Source: DASZTV01 sp035548055 (GTDB lineage: Bacteria > Actinomycetota > Actinomycetes > JAFAQI01). Taken from it: 34,384 bases of DNA. The DNA lies in the NCBI GenBank assembly GCA_035548055.1, contig DASZTL010000020.1, positions 1 to 34,384 of the forward strand, written 5' to 3'. Position 1 is the first letter of the stretch, and each line of letters opens with the position of its first letter. Of this stretch, positions 1-8,232 are shown piece by piece. Below the pieces are notes generated by a model. The model saw nothing but the letters and a program-made list of their open reading frames with translations, was not told the DNA's origin and searched no databases. A program made the position numbers and the translations under genes.

Positions 1-1
1 C

Positions 2-1045
2 GTGATCTCGGGGGAGATCACGACGAGCGCGGACATCAACGTCGAGAAGATCGCGCGCGAGACGATCGAGCGGATCGGCTACACCGACCCGCAGTCGGGC
101 TTCTCGCACCGCTCGGTGCGGGTGTTCAACGCGCTCGACGAGCAGAGCCCGGACATCGCCCAGGGCGTCGACGAGGCCTACGAGAAGCGCGCGCAGGGCG
201 CGGGCGACGAGCTCGACGTGGCGGGCGCGGGCGACCAGGGGATGATGTTCGGCTACGCCTCCAACGAGACGCCCGAGCTGATGCCGCTGCCGATCAGCCT
301 GGCCCACCGGCTGGTCGAGAAGGCCGCCGAGGTCCGCAAGGACGGCACGCTGCCCTACCTCAAGCCGGACACCAAGAGCCAGGTGTCGGTGCGCTACCGC
401 GACGGGCGCCCGGTCGCCATCGAGAAGCTGCTGATCTCCACCCAGCACGCGGCGGAGGTCGACCAGCCCCAGATCAAGGCCGACCTGTGGGAGCACGTCG
501 TCGTGCCGGTCCTGCCGGCCGACCTCTACGACGCGGACACCCTGCAGAAGGAGTTCCTCGTCAACCCGACGGGGCGCTTCGTCATCGGCGGCCCGGTCGG
601 GGACTGCGGGCTGACGGGCCGCAAGATCATCGTCGACACCTACGGCGGCATGGCCCGCCATGGTGGTGGCGCGTTCTCCGGCAAGGACCCGTCGAAGGTT
701 GACCGCTCCGCGGCTTATGCGATGCGCTGGGTCGCGAAGAACGTCGTCGCGGCTGGGCTTGCCGAGCGCTGCGAGGTCCAGGTCGCCTACGCGATCGGCA
801 AGGCGCGTCCGGTCGGCATGTTCGTCGACACATTCGGTACCGGCGCGATCTCCGACGACAAGATCCAGGATGCGATCCTCGCGGTCTTCGACTTGCGCCC
901 CGCCGCGATCATCCGGGACCTGGACCTGCTCCGGCCGATCTACTCGCAGACCGCGGCGTACGGCCACTTCGGTCGCCCCGAGCTCGACTTCACCTGGGAG
1001 TCGACGTCGCGGGTCGACGCACTCAAGGCCGCTGCAGGTAAGTAG
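2..1045 (+). CDS. metK: S-adenosylmethionine synthetase (MetK), 5'-truncated by window edge
   Basis: Makes S-adenosylmethionine from methionine and ATP in the cytosol; it supplies the methyl donor used by the RNA methyltransferases further along the window. About 347 residues are visible, against roughly 400 for the family, so some 50 N-terminal residues lie upstream. The first visible GTG is an internal valine, not a start. Visible family signatures are GAGDQGMMFGYA, then GDCGLTGRKI, then GGGAFSGKDPSKVDRSAAYA (ATP/methionine and K+ binding loops). The C-terminal region (GTGAISDDKI onwards) is intact and ends at TAG. It is followed by a terminator-like hairpin and then priA. Confidence 0.97.
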   Translation: MISGEITTSADINVEKIARETIERIGYTDPQSGFSHRSVRVFNALDEQSPDIAQGVDEAYEKRAQGAGDELDVAGAGDQGMMFGYASNETPELMPLPISLAHRLVEKAAEVRKDGTLPYLKPDTKSQVSVRYRDGRPVAIEKLLISTQHAAEVDQPQIKADLWEHVVVPVLPADLYDADTLQKEFLVNPTGRFVIGGPVGDCGLTGRKIIVDTYGGMARHGGGAFSGKDPSKVDRSAAYAMRWVAKNVVAAGLAERCEVQVAYAIGKARPVGMFVDTFGTGAISDDKIQDAILAVFDLRPAAIIRDLDLLRPIYSQTAAYGHFGRPELDFTWESTSRVDALKAAAGK

Positions 1046-1075
1046 GCGATCGAGCGATCGTCCCCGGCGCGACGG

Positions 1076-1103
1076 GGAGCGCGCCCGTTGGGCGCACTCC
1101 TTT
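1076..1103 (+). terminator. Candidate intrinsic terminator after metK
   Basis: An inverted repeat with arms 1077-1086 and 1090-1099 has a 3-nt loop and one mismatch. The pair 1076/1100 extends it, and a short T run (1101-1103) follows. It lies 31 nt after the metK stop, as expected for a GC-rich actinobacterial terminator. The U-tract is short, so efficiency is uncertain. Confidence 0.5.
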
Positions 1104-1197
1104 AGTGTCGCGCCCGGGCACGATCACTCGCCCGCGGCGGGTGCGCGAGGTGTGATGCGTCTCGTTGCTTGTCGCCTTGGCATAAGAGACTTGCGTC

Positions 1198-3198
1198 GTG
1201 CCCCCTAAGGCAGCTGCTCGAGCTAAGCCGACGAAGTCGGCGAAGCCGGCTATGCAGCGGCGGGCTGAGGTGCTGCCGTTTGCGCGAGTTTCGGTTGAGG
1301 TGTCGCTGCCCCATCTCGACCGGACGTTCGACTATCTCGTCAGCCAGGAGCAGGACGCTGCCGCGCAGCCGGGCGTGCGAGTGCGAGTGCGTTTCGCCGG
1401 GGCGCTGGTCGGTGGCTTCATCCTCGAGCGGGCCGCTGACACCGACCATGACGGGAAGCTGTCGTTCCTCGAGCGGGTGCTCGGTGCTGAGCCGGTGTTG
1501 CAACCCGACGTCGCCGCGGTCGCGCGCGAGGTCGCGGACCGCTGGGCCGGCAGTCTCGCCGATGTGACGCGGCTCGCGGTGCCGCCGCGACATGCGACGG
1601 CGGAGCGCACCAGGAGCAAGCCCGCGGATACTCAGGTCAAGGTGCCTCCGCCCTCGGCGCTCGGCCGTTACACGGGCGGGCCCGAGCTCTTGCGCGAGCT
1701 CGCCGCTGGCACGGCTCGCCGGGTGTGGACCGCGCTGCCGGGGGAGTGGCCGGCAGAGATCGCGGCCGCAGCAGCGGCAGTGCTGGCGGCCGGGCGTGGT
1801 GTCGTCATCGTCGTGCCGGACGCCCGTGATGTCGAGCGGATGGACCGAGCGCTCACCGTCGCCCTCGGGGCTGGTCATCACGTCGCGTTGACCGCCGAGC
1901 TCGGGCCCGAAGAGCGGTACGGCCGGTTTCTCTCGGTCTCACGCGGCGCCGTGCAGGCCGTCGTCGGGACCCGCGCCGCGGTGTGGGCGCCGGTTCGCGA
2001 GCTAGGGCTGATGGTGGTCTGGGACGACGGCGACGACCTGCTCGCCGAACCGAGAGCGCCGTACTGCCACGCTCGCGATGTCGCCGTACTGCGTGCCCAT
2101 CGCGCGGGTGCGTCGATGCTGCTTGCCGGCCACGCCGTCACCGCGGAGGGCGCGCAGCTGCTGTCCACCGGATGGGCGAGCGAGCTGAGCCCGACCGCAC
2201 CGGCCCGGACGCGTGATCTCCCGGCGATTCGCGCATCGGGTGGTGACGACGAGCTCGCCGATGACGAGGCGGCACGCGCGGCACGGCTGCCGACGATTGG
2301 CTGGCGGACCGCGAAGGATGCGCTGCAGTCCGGCCCGGTACTGGTCCAGGTGCCCCGTCAGGGCTACGTGCCGGCCGTGGCCTGTGCCTCGTGTCGGCGT
2401 ACGGCGCAGTGCAAGAACTGCGCAGGTCCGCTCTCGCGGATGGGAGAGGACGCACCGCCGGTGTGTCGCTGGTGTGGCCTGCCGGCGACCGGGTGGCGCT
2501 GCCCGCACTGCGCCTCGCTCACGTTGCGGGCGGTCGTGGTCGGCGCTCGCCGTACGGCGGAGGAGCTCGGCCGCGTGTTTCCGGGCTATCCGGTGAAGAC
2601 ATCGGGTGGCGGGAAGGTGCTCGCCCGAATCACCGAGCAGCCGGCGTTGGTGGTGGCGACACCCGGCGCCGAACCGATCGCGGCGGGGGGATACGCGGCG
2701 GCGATCCTGCTCGATGGCTGGCTGATGCTGTCCCGACCGGATCTGCGGTCGGGGGAGGAGGCGCTGCGTCGTTGGCTGAACGCGGCGAGCCTGGTTCGGG
2801 GTAGCGGTGACGGGGGTCGGGTGATCGTGGTTGCGCCGGGAGAGCTGCGTCCGGTACAGGCGCTGCTTCGATGGCAGCCGCGCTGGCACGCCGAACGGGA
2901 GCTCGAAGATCGCCGCGCGTTGCACCTGCCGCCCGCCGGCCGGATGGCCTCCCTCACCGGAACCGCCGAGGCTGTTGCGGAGCTTCTCGGATCGGCGAAG
3001 CTCCCGCCTGCCGCGGAGATCCTCGGGCCGGTGGCGGCCATCGACGGCGAGCCGGACGACGAGCGGGTGCTGCTCCGCGTGCCGCGGGTTCGCGGTCAGG
3101 AGCTCGCGGCGGCGCTGAAGGCGGCGCAGGCCACCCGGAGTGCCCGGAAAGCGGCCGGAAGCGTGCGGGTCGAGATGGACCCGATCCGGCTCGGCTGA
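1198..3198 (+). CDS. priA: PriA-like primosomal protein N', helicase motifs degenerate
   Basis: Homologue of the replication-restart protein PriA (666 aa). The N-terminal DNA 3'-end-binding domain is recognisable (PFARVSVEVSLPHLDRTFDYLVS, about residues 27-50). The zinc-binding insert keeps its cysteines, in CASC, CKNC, CRWC and CPHC pairs around residues 395-440. The ATPase does not look functional. Where Walker A is expected (about residue 176) the sequence reads TALPGEWPAE with no GxGKT, and the DEEH-type Walker B is replaced by VWDDGDD. This helicase-dead form is known from many actinobacteria, so it is probably a DNA/primosome-binding scaffold. The GTG start has no strong SD; the reading frame stays open to the TGA before def. 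Confidence 0.93.
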   Translation: MPPKAAARAKPTKSAKPAMQRRAEVLPFARVSVEVSLPHLDRTFDYLVSQEQDAAAQPGVRVRVRFAGALVGGFILERAADTDHDGKLSFLERVLGAEPVLQPDVAAVAREVADRWAGSLADVTRLAVPPRHATAERTRSKPADTQVKVPPPSALGRYTGGPELLRELAAGTARRVWTALPGEWPAEIAAAAAAVLAAGRGVVIVVPDARDVERMDRALTVALGAGHHVALTAELGPEERYGRFLSVSRGAVQAVVGTRAAVWAPVRELGLMVVWDDGDDLLAEPRAPYCHARDVAVLRAHRAGASMLLAGHAVTAEGAQLLSTGWASELSPTAPARTRDLPAIRASGGDDELADDEAARAARLPTIGWRTAKDALQSGPVLVQVPRQGYVPAVACASCRRTAQCKNCAGPLSRMGEDAPPVCRWCGLPATGWRCPHCASLTLRAVVVGARRTAEELGRVFPGYPVKTSGGGKVLARITEQPALVVATPGAEPIAAGGYAAAILLDGWLMLSRPDLRSGEEALRRWLNAASLVRGSGDGGRVIVVAPGELRPVQALLRWQPRWHAERELEDRRALHLPPAGRMASLTGTAEAVAELLGSAKLPPAAEILGPVAAIDGEPDDERVLLRVPRVRGQELAAALKAAQATRSARKAAGSVRVEMDPIRLG

Positions 3199-3243
3199 GC
3201 GACGTGCCGACCTACCATGGACCGTCCTTTCGTTTGTCGTCGC

Positions 3244-3249
3244 AGGAGG
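3244..3249 (+). promoter_or_regulatory. Shine-Dalgarno for def
   Basis: AGGAGG lies 5 nt before GTG 3255. It fixes the deformylase start although the frame is open far upstream into priA. Confidence 0.8.
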
Positions 3250-3254
3250 CTTGC

Positions 3255-3806
3255 GTGGCGGTTCAGCCGATCCGCTTGTTCGGCGATCCGGTGCTGACCA
3301 CGCCTGCCGAAGCGGTGACGACGTTCGACAAGGAGCTGCGCAACCTCGTCCGGGATCTCGCCGAGACGATGCTCGATGCGCCAGGTGTCGGGCTCGCGGC
3401 GCCCCAGATCGGCGTCAGCCTGCGGGTCTTCACCTACCACGTCGATGACGAGCAGGCCGGCCATCTGATCAACCCCGTCGTCCGTGCGGTCGGGGATGAG
3501 GAGCAGGACGGGGACGAGGGCTGCCTGTCGCTACCGGGTCTGGCATTCCCAACGGTCCGCAAGATGAGTGTCATCGCGACGGGCGTCAACGTGCACGGCG
3601 AGCCGATCACCGTCGAGGGCACCGAGCTGCTCGCTCGTTGTGTGCAGCACGAAGTCGATCACCTCGACGGCGTGCTGTTCATCGACCGGCTCGACGCGGA
3701 GCAGCGCAAGGCTGCGATGAAGGCGATCCGAGAAGCCGAGTGGTCGGGTCTCACCCCACCCGCGGTCAAGCCGTCGCCGCACGCCACCAGTGGCCTGGCC
3801 CGCTAG
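3255..3806 (+). CDS. def: Peptide deformylase
   Basis: Removes the N-formyl group from nascent polypeptides, reversing the modification that depends on the next gene, fmt. The chosen GTG start gives 183 aa (MAVQPIRLFGDP). The three class motifs are present in order: GVGLAAPQIG; EGCLSLPG with metal-ligand Cys90; and HEVDH with metal ligands His132 and His136 and catalytic Glu133. The gene lies 12 nt upstream of fmt, the usual def-fmt pairing. Confidence 0.97.
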   Translation: MAVQPIRLFGDPVLTTPAEAVTTFDKELRNLVRDLAETMLDAPGVGLAAPQIGVSLRVFTYHVDDEQAGHLINPVVRAVGDEEQDGDEGCLSLPGLAFPTVRKMSVIATGVNVHGEPITVEGTELLARCVQHEVDHLDGVLFIDRLDAEQRKAAMKAIREAEWSGLTPPAVKPSPHATSGLAR

Positions 3807-3818
3807 GGGTTCGTAGCG

Positions 3819-4757
3819 ATGCGCCTGGTGTTTGCGGGTACGCCGGTCACCGCGCTCCCGTCGCTCGAGGCGCTGATCGCCAGTCCGCGCCACGATCTGG
3901 CCGCAGTCGTGACCCGCCCGGACGCGCCGGCGGGGAGGGGGCGCGCAATCAGCGCGAGCCCGGTGAAGGAGCGCGCCGCAGCCGCCGGTCTCGAAGTTCT
4001 CACCCCGCAGCGGCCGTCCGAGCCGGAGTTCCTCGAGCGGCTGGCGGCGATCGCGCCGGACTGCGTCGCTGTCGTGGCGTACGGCGCGCTGGTCCCGCCG
4101 GAGGCGCTCGAGATCCCCGCCCACGGGTGGGTCAATCTGCACTTCTCGGTGCTGCCTTCGTGGCGCGGTGCGGCACCGGTGCAGCACGCACTGCTGGCGG
4201 GCGACGATGTCACGGGGGCGACCACGTTCCAGCTGGAGGCCGGACTCGACACCGGCCCGGTGTACGGCGTGATGACGACGACGATCGGTGCGCACGAGAC
4301 AGCGGGGGAGCTGCTCGAGCGACTGGCCGTCGACGGCGCCGGACTGCTCACTGCCACACTCGACGGGATCGAGGCCGGCGAGCTGACCGCGCAGCCACAG
4401 CCGACCGAAGGCGTGACGCTGGCACCGAAGCTGAAGACCGGTGACGCTCGCGTCGCGTGGTCGCATCCGGCGGCCGCTATCGACCGGCGGATTCGCGCGT
4501 GCACACCCGAGCCCGGCGCGTGGACGACGTTTCGCGGTCGGCGGCTCGGCATCAGCTCGGTGCGGATCGCCGCCGACATGCGCGGTGAGTCCGTGCCGCC
4601 GGGGGAGATCCGTGACCTCGGGAAGGACGGCGTCGTCGTCGGCACCGCCTCGGAGCCGTTGCGGCTGGGCATGGTTCGTCCGGAAGGCAAACCGGACCGC
4701 ACCGCCGAGGAGTGGGCTCGCGGTGCGCGGCTGACCGCTGGCGAAGTGCTGGAGTGA
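3819..4757 (+). CDS. fmt: Methionyl-tRNA formyltransferase
   Basis: Transfers a formyl group from 10-formyltetrahydrofolate to initiator Met-tRNA. It has 312 aa, normal for the family. The N-terminal Rossmann-like strand MRLVFAGTPVTALPSLEAL is followed by the folate-binding motif HFSVLPSWRGAAPVQHALLAGD, with the LPSWRGAAP signature. The C-terminal OB-like domain follows (about residues 205-310). The stop overlaps the rsmB start (GTGA, 4754-4757), implying coupled translation with rsmB. Confidence 0.97.
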   Translation: MRLVFAGTPVTALPSLEALIASPRHDLAAVVTRPDAPAGRGRAISASPVKERAAAAGLEVLTPQRPSEPEFLERLAAIAPDCVAVVAYGALVPPEALEIPAHGWVNLHFSVLPSWRGAAPVQHALLAGDDVTGATTFQLEAGLDTGPVYGVMTTTIGAHETAGELLERLAVDGAGLLTATLDGIEAGELTAQPQPTEGVTLAPKLKTGDARVAWSHPAAAIDRRIRACTPEPGAWTTFRGRRLGISSVRIAADMRGESVPPGEIRDLGKDGVVVGTASEPLRLGMVRPEGKPDRTAEEWARGARLTAGEVLE

Positions 4758-6103
4758 AGCCCGCCGCTTCGAAACCTGTGGCATCGAAGGACGGTGCACG
4801 GCGGGCAGCCGTCGATGTCGTCCTCGCGGTCGATCGCGACAAGGCCTACGCCAACCTGCTGCTGCCCCGGCTGCTGCGCGAGCGCGGGTTGTCGGGTCAG
4901 GACGCCGGGTTCGCGACTGAGATCGCCTACGGCACCTTGCGCTGGCAGGGGGTGCTGGACGCGGTCATCGCCGAAGCATCGGGCCGTACGGTCACGTCAC
5001 TCGACGTCGAGGTGCGGGCGGTCCTGCGGATCGGTGCCTACCAGCTGCTGCACATGCGCGTCCCCACCCACGCCGGGGTGTCGACGACGGTCGAGGTCGG
5101 AAAGGAAGTCGCCGGCCACCGCTCCTCCGGCCTGGTCAACGCCGTCATGCGCCGCATCAGCGAACGCGACTGGGCGTCATGGGTGAACCGGGTCGCGCCC
5201 GCGGACGTGGTGGGGCGCCTCGCGTTCGAGCACGGCCACCCGGAGTGGGTCGCACGCGCATTCCTCGAGGCGCTCGGCGGTGACGTCGCCGAGCTCGAGC
5301 GGGCGCTGGCCGCCGATCGCCCCGCGACTCACCTCGCGGCGCGGCCTGGCGCAATCGAGCGTGACGCGCTGTTGCGGCAGTGCGGTGACGCGGCGACCGC
5401 TGGGCCGTTCTCGCCGTACGCCGTGCGCCTCGCCGGAGGTGATCCGTCGCGGATCGCCGCGGTGAAGGACGGGCGCGCGCGGGTGCAGGACGAGGGCAGC
5501 CAGCTGGTCGCGCTTGCGATGGCTCGCGCGCCGGTCGAAGGTCGAGACCAGCGATGGCTCGACATGTGTGCCGGGCCCGGCGGCAAGGCCGCGCTGCTCG
5601 GCGGCCTGCTGCCGGCCGGTGGCCGACTCGTCGCGGCCGACGTACATCCGCACCGGGCAGGTCTGGTGCAGGCCGGCCAGGCGGCTACCGCGATCGTTGC
5701 CGACGGCACGCGCCCGGCATGGCAGGCGCACAGCTTCGACCGGGTGCTGCTCGACGCACCGTGCACCGGCCTCGGTGCCTTGCGGCGCCGCCCGGAGGTG
5801 CGGTGGCGGCGTCAACCGGCGGACGTCGAGCGGCTGGTGGGACTTCAAACGGCGCTGTTTGACGCAGCGGCTGACGCAGTTCGTCCTGGTGGGGTGATCG
5901 TCTACGCGACCTGCTCACCGCACCTGGCCGAGACCCGCGGAGTGGTCGGTGCCGGCCTTGCCCGCAACCCTGATCTCGAGCAGGTCGACGCCCGGCCACT
6001 CTTTGCCGGAGTGCCCGAGCTCGGTGCCGGGCCCGACGTACAGCTGTGGCCGCACCGTCACGGCACTGACGCGATGTACGTCGCGCTGCTTCGGCGGAAA
6101 TGA
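4754..6103 (+). CDS. rsmB: 16S rRNA (cytosine-967-C5)-methyltransferase RsmB (Fmu/Sun family)
   Basis: AdoMet-dependent m5C methyltransferase of 16S rRNA (449 aa). It has an N-terminal NusB-like RNA-binding domain (about residues 10-140), then a Rossmann methyltransferase domain. The AdoMet loop is DMCAGPGGK. Motif IV DAPCTG carries Cys337, and motif VI ATCS carries Cys387, the catalytic cysteine of this family. The GTG at 4754 is preferred over upstream in-frame codons because it makes the GTGA overlap with fmt and gives a family-like N-terminus. The C-terminus MYVALLRRK is typical. Confidence 0.95.
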   Translation: MKPAASKPVASKDGARRAAVDVVLAVDRDKAYANLLLPRLLRERGLSGQDAGFATEIAYGTLRWQGVLDAVIAEASGRTVTSLDVEVRAVLRIGAYQLLHMRVPTHAGVSTTVEVGKEVAGHRSSGLVNAVMRRISERDWASWVNRVAPADVVGRLAFEHGHPEWVARAFLEALGGDVAELERALAADRPATHLAARPGAIERDALLRQCGDAATAGPFSPYAVRLAGGDPSRIAAVKDGRARVQDEGSQLVALAMARAPVEGRDQRWLDMCAGPGGKAALLGGLLPAGGRLVAADVHPHRAGLVQAGQAATAIVADGTRPAWQAHSFDRVLLDAPCTGLGALRRRPEVRWRRQPADVERLVGLQTALFDAAADAVRPGGVIVYATCSPHLAETRGVVGAGLARNPDLEQVDARPLFAGVPELGAGPDVQLWPHRHGTDAMYVALLRRK

Positions 6104-6141
6104 ACCGGGATCGAGTGCGGCTCGCGCCTAAACTCGGGTGA
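6100..6141 (+). CDS. Bridge mini-ORF between rsmB and rpe (13 codons)
   Basis: Would encode MNRDRVRLAPKLG. Its ATG overlaps the rsmB stop (ATGA, 6100-6103) and its TGA overlaps the rpe GTG start (GTGA, 6138-6141). It has no strong SD of its own, and neither does rpe. It is one of four such bridges in the window. A coupling role is inferred from geometry only; it would lose meaning if rpe really starts at ATG 6144. Confidence 0.35.
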   Translation: MNRDRVRLAPKLG

Positions 6142-6821
6142 CCATGCAGATCGCGCCGAGCATTCTTTCCGCTGACTTCGCCAGGCTTGCCGACGAGATC
6201 GGCGTGATCGGCGATGTCGCCGATTGGGTGCATGTCGACGTCATGGACAACCACTTCGTGCCGAACCTCACGTTCGGTCTGTCCATGGTTCAGGCGCTGT
6301 TGAAGAACACGTCGCTGCCGCTGGACTGCCACCTGATGATCGACGAGCCGGATCGCCATGCGCCGGCGTACGCCGAGGCGGGCGCGCGCAGCGTGACGTT
6401 CCATGCCGAGGCCGCGCAGGCTCCGGTCCGGTTGGCGCGCGCACTGCGCTCTGCAGGTGCCCGGGCCGGTCTCGCCATCCGGCCGGCGACGCCCATCGAG
6501 CCCTACGCGGACCTGCTGCCCGAGATCGACACCGTGCTCGTGATGACGGTGGAGCCGGGCTTCGGCGGCCAGTCGTTCCTCGACATCATGCTGCCGAAGA
6601 TCCGCCGGGCCCGCCAGCTCGTGCGCGACGGTGAGCACGCGGTGTGGGTGCAGGTCGATGGTGGCGTCGATGCCAACACGATCGAGCGCTGTGCCGAGGC
6701 AGGGGCGGATGTCTTCGTCGCCGGCAACTCGGTGTACGGCTGCGACGATCCGGCGGAGGCCGTCGTACGGCTGCGGGAAGCCGCGGTCAAAGCCGGCGAG
6801 TCCGCCTGGTGGACGCACTAG
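6138..6821 (+). CDS. rpe: Ribulose-phosphate 3-epimerase
   Basis: Interconverts ribulose-5-phosphate and xylulose-5-phosphate. Ribulose-5-phosphate is also a substrate of RibB in the next operon. It is a 227-aa TIM barrel. Visible motifs are APSILSADFARL (N-terminal strand with catalytic region), HVDVMDNHFVPNLTFG (metal-binding His/Asp), CHLMID (metal His), MTVEPGFGGQSF (phosphate loop) and VQVDGGVDANT (catalytic/metal Asp). The start is GTG 6138 or ATG 6144; GTG is preferred because it overlaps the stop of the mini-ORF at 6100. A TAAACT hexamer at 6129-6134 resembles a -10 box but is poorly placed for either start. Confidence 0.96.
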   Translation: MTMQIAPSILSADFARLADEIGVIGDVADWVHVDVMDNHFVPNLTFGLSMVQALLKNTSLPLDCHLMIDEPDRHAPAYAEAGARSVTFHAEAAQAPVRLARALRSAGARAGLAIRPATPIEPYADLLPEIDTVLVMTVEPGFGGQSFLDIMLPKIRRARQLVRDGEHAVWVQVDGGVDANTIERCAEAGADVFVAGNSVYGCDDPAEAVVRLREAAVKAGESAWWTH

Positions 6822-6836
6822 CGACTGCGTCAGCGG

Positions 6837-6865
6837 TGGACTCAGCCGTAATAACGATGCACAAT
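6837..6865 (+). promoter_or_regulatory. Candidate promoter of the rib operon
   Basis: A -35-like TGGACT (6837-6842), a 17-nt spacer and a -10-like CACAAT (6860-6865). Transcription would begin near 6872, just before the first riboswitch stem (6877). That position supports the call; the hexamers themselves are only moderate matches. Confidence 0.45.
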
Positions 6866-6874
6866 GAAACGGAA

Positions 6875-7029
6875 GTGCGCGCTCCGGGATCGGTGCAAGT
6901 CCGAACCGGCGGTGACGAGGGAGCCGACAGGCGACCTTGAAGTCCGCGACCCGGCCGAAGCCGTCGGCCGGTGGACCTGGTGAGACTCCAGGACCGACGG
7001 TGAAAGTCCGGATGAGAGGCAGCGCGCGA
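6875..7029 (+). ncRNA. FMN riboswitch (RFN element)
   Basis: This is the conserved RFN aptamer that senses flavin mononucleotide. The outer P1 stem is a perfect 7-bp pairing of 6877-6883 with 7021-7027. Conserved blocks appear in the right order: GGTGCAAGTCCGAACCGGCGG (about 6892-6912, read in two parts), GAAGTCCGCGAC (6939-6950), GGTGAGACTCC (6969-6979), then GACCGACGGTGAAAGTCC (near 6982-6999) and GGATGAGAGG (7010-7019). Its location directly upstream of ribD agrees with feedback control of riboflavin synthesis by FMN. Confidence 0.96.
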
Positions 7030-7046
7030 GCGACATCTGACCGGTG

Positions 7047-7062
7047 GCGTCGTCCGCGACGC
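7047..7062 (+). other. Small hairpin between riboswitch and ribD sequestor
   Basis: A perfect 6-bp stem, 7047-7052 with 7057-7062, closes a TCCG tetraloop. It probably acts as a rigid spacer in the expression platform between the aptamer and the SD-sequestering hairpin. Confidence 0.5.
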
Positions 7063-7089
7063 GCCCTCGGATTGGCGTCGTTCGCGGTT

Positions 7090-7130
7090 CCTCTCCTCGT
7101 CCCGGACCACCGGTCGACCTGGAGGAGAGG
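7090..7130 (+). promoter_or_regulatory. SD-sequestering hairpin of the ribD expression platform
   Basis: CCTCTCCTC (7090-7098) is the exact reverse complement of GAGGAGAGG (7122-7130), which contains the ribD Shine-Dalgarno. The 9-bp stem would hide the SD. The same CCTCTCCTC can instead pair, 8 of 9 positions, with GATGAGAGG (7011-7019), the conserved 3' core of the aptamer. That gives two exclusive structures: ligand-bound aptamer with hidden SD (off), or unfolded aptamer core with exposed SD (on). This implies translational rather than Rho-independent control. Confidence 0.75.
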
Positions 7131-7134
7131 CTCA

Positions 7135-8232
7135 GTGGCTACCGAGGCCGAGACCGCGGCGATGCGTCGCGCGATCGACCTCGCTGAAGCAGCGCGTGGA
7201 ATCCCGAATCCGAATCCCGCCGTCGGCGCAGTCGTGCTCGATCCTGCCGGACAGGTCGTGGGTGAGGGGGCGACGGCGCCGATCGGCGGTCCGCATGCCG
7301 AAGTGGTGGCGCTGGAAGCCGCGGCGGACCGGGCGCGAGGTGGCACCATCGTGGTCTCGCTAGAGCCGTGCAGTCACGAAGGGCGCACCGGAGCATGCAC
7401 CGCGGCGATCACCGCGGCCGGCATCGCGCGCGTCATCTTCGCGATTGAGGACCCGCACGGCGCCGCCGCCGGCGGAGCGGAACGGCTGCGCGAAGCAGGA
7501 GTCGACGTCGAGGCCGGCCTCCTGGCCGACGAGGCTCTTGTCGAGCTCGAGCCGTGGCTTGTCGCCGCCGCCGAGCGACGCCCGTATGTCACATGGAAGT
7601 ACGCCGCGACACTCGACGGCCGGATTGCGGCTGCCGACGGCACCAGTCAGTGGATCACCGGCGAAGGGGCGCGCAACGACGTGCAGCTCCTGCGCGGCGG
7701 GTCCGACGCTGTCATCGTCGGGATCGGCACTGTGCTGGCCGACGATCCGGCGCTGACCGTGCGGTTGGTCGACCTGCCTCGTCACCCGCTCCGCGTCGTG
7801 GTCGACAGCGACGCGCGTACGCCTGTGGGCGCGAAGGTGGTCGACGGCTCGGCGCCCACTCTGATCGCCGTTGCCGCTGACGCGGACCCCGGTCGGGTAG
7901 CGGCACTTCGCTCCACGGAGGCAGCGGTCGTCGAGCTGCCTCGCACCGGACAAGGCGTCGATCTCGCCGCGCTGCTGGCGACGCTCTACGAACGCGAGTG
8001 CTACCAGCTGTTGGTCGAAGGCGGTGCGCGGCTGGCCACCAGCTTCCTGGCAGGCGGCCTCGTCGATCGTGTCGTCGCGTATCTGGCCCCGGCACTGCTC
8101 GGTGCCGGACCGTCAGTTGTCGGTGACTTCGGCGTCGCGACCATCGCGGAGGCGTGGCGGCTGTCGCCGAAGGGCCTGACCTACCTGCAGCCCGACGTGA
8201 GGATCATCGCGACGGTGGAGAGGACGAGCTGA
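7135..8232 (+). CDS. ribD: Bifunctional pyrimidine deaminase/reductase RibD
   Basis: Carries out the second and third steps of riboflavin synthesis: deamination of diaminohydroxyphosphoribosylamino-pyrimidine, then NADPH-dependent reduction of the ribosyl chain. It has 365 aa. The N-terminal zinc deaminase has HAEVVAL (zinc His and catalytic Glu) and PCSHEGRTGAC (zinc cysteines). The C-terminal reductase begins at RPYVTWKYAATLDGRIAAADG and has QWITGEGARND and LVEGGARLATSFL. The GTG start at 7135 follows the SD at 7121-7130 with 4-nt spacing; the frame is open through the riboswitch but is not coding there. The stop overlaps the ribE start (TGATG). Confidence 0.96.
   Translation: MATEAETAAMRRAIDLAEAARGIPNPNPAVGAVVLDPAGQVVGEGATAPIGGPHAEVVALEAAADRARGGTIVVSLEPCSHEGRTGACTAAITAAGIARVIFAIEDPHGAAAGGAERLREAGVDVEAGLLADEALVELEPWLVAAAERRPYVTWKYAATLDGRIAAADGTSQWITGEGARNDVQLLRGGSDAVIVGIGTVLADDPALTVRLVDLPRHPLRVVVDSDARTPVGAKVVDGSAPTLIAVAADADPGRVAALRSTEAAVVELPRTGQGVDLAALLATLYERECYQLLVEGGARLATSFLAGGLVDRVVAYLAPALLGAGPSVVGDFGVATIAEAWRLSPKGLTYLQPDVRIIATVERTS

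Noticed and set aside
6937..7134. In-frame N-terminal extension of ribD through the riboswitch
   Set aside because: It lies within the RFN aptamer and expression platform; GTG 7135 has the SD and gives the normal protein length.
5685..7349. 554-codon minus-strand open frame across rsmB, rpe and the riboswitch
   Set aside because: It runs through a structured RNA and two well-supported genes; no motif in the translation.
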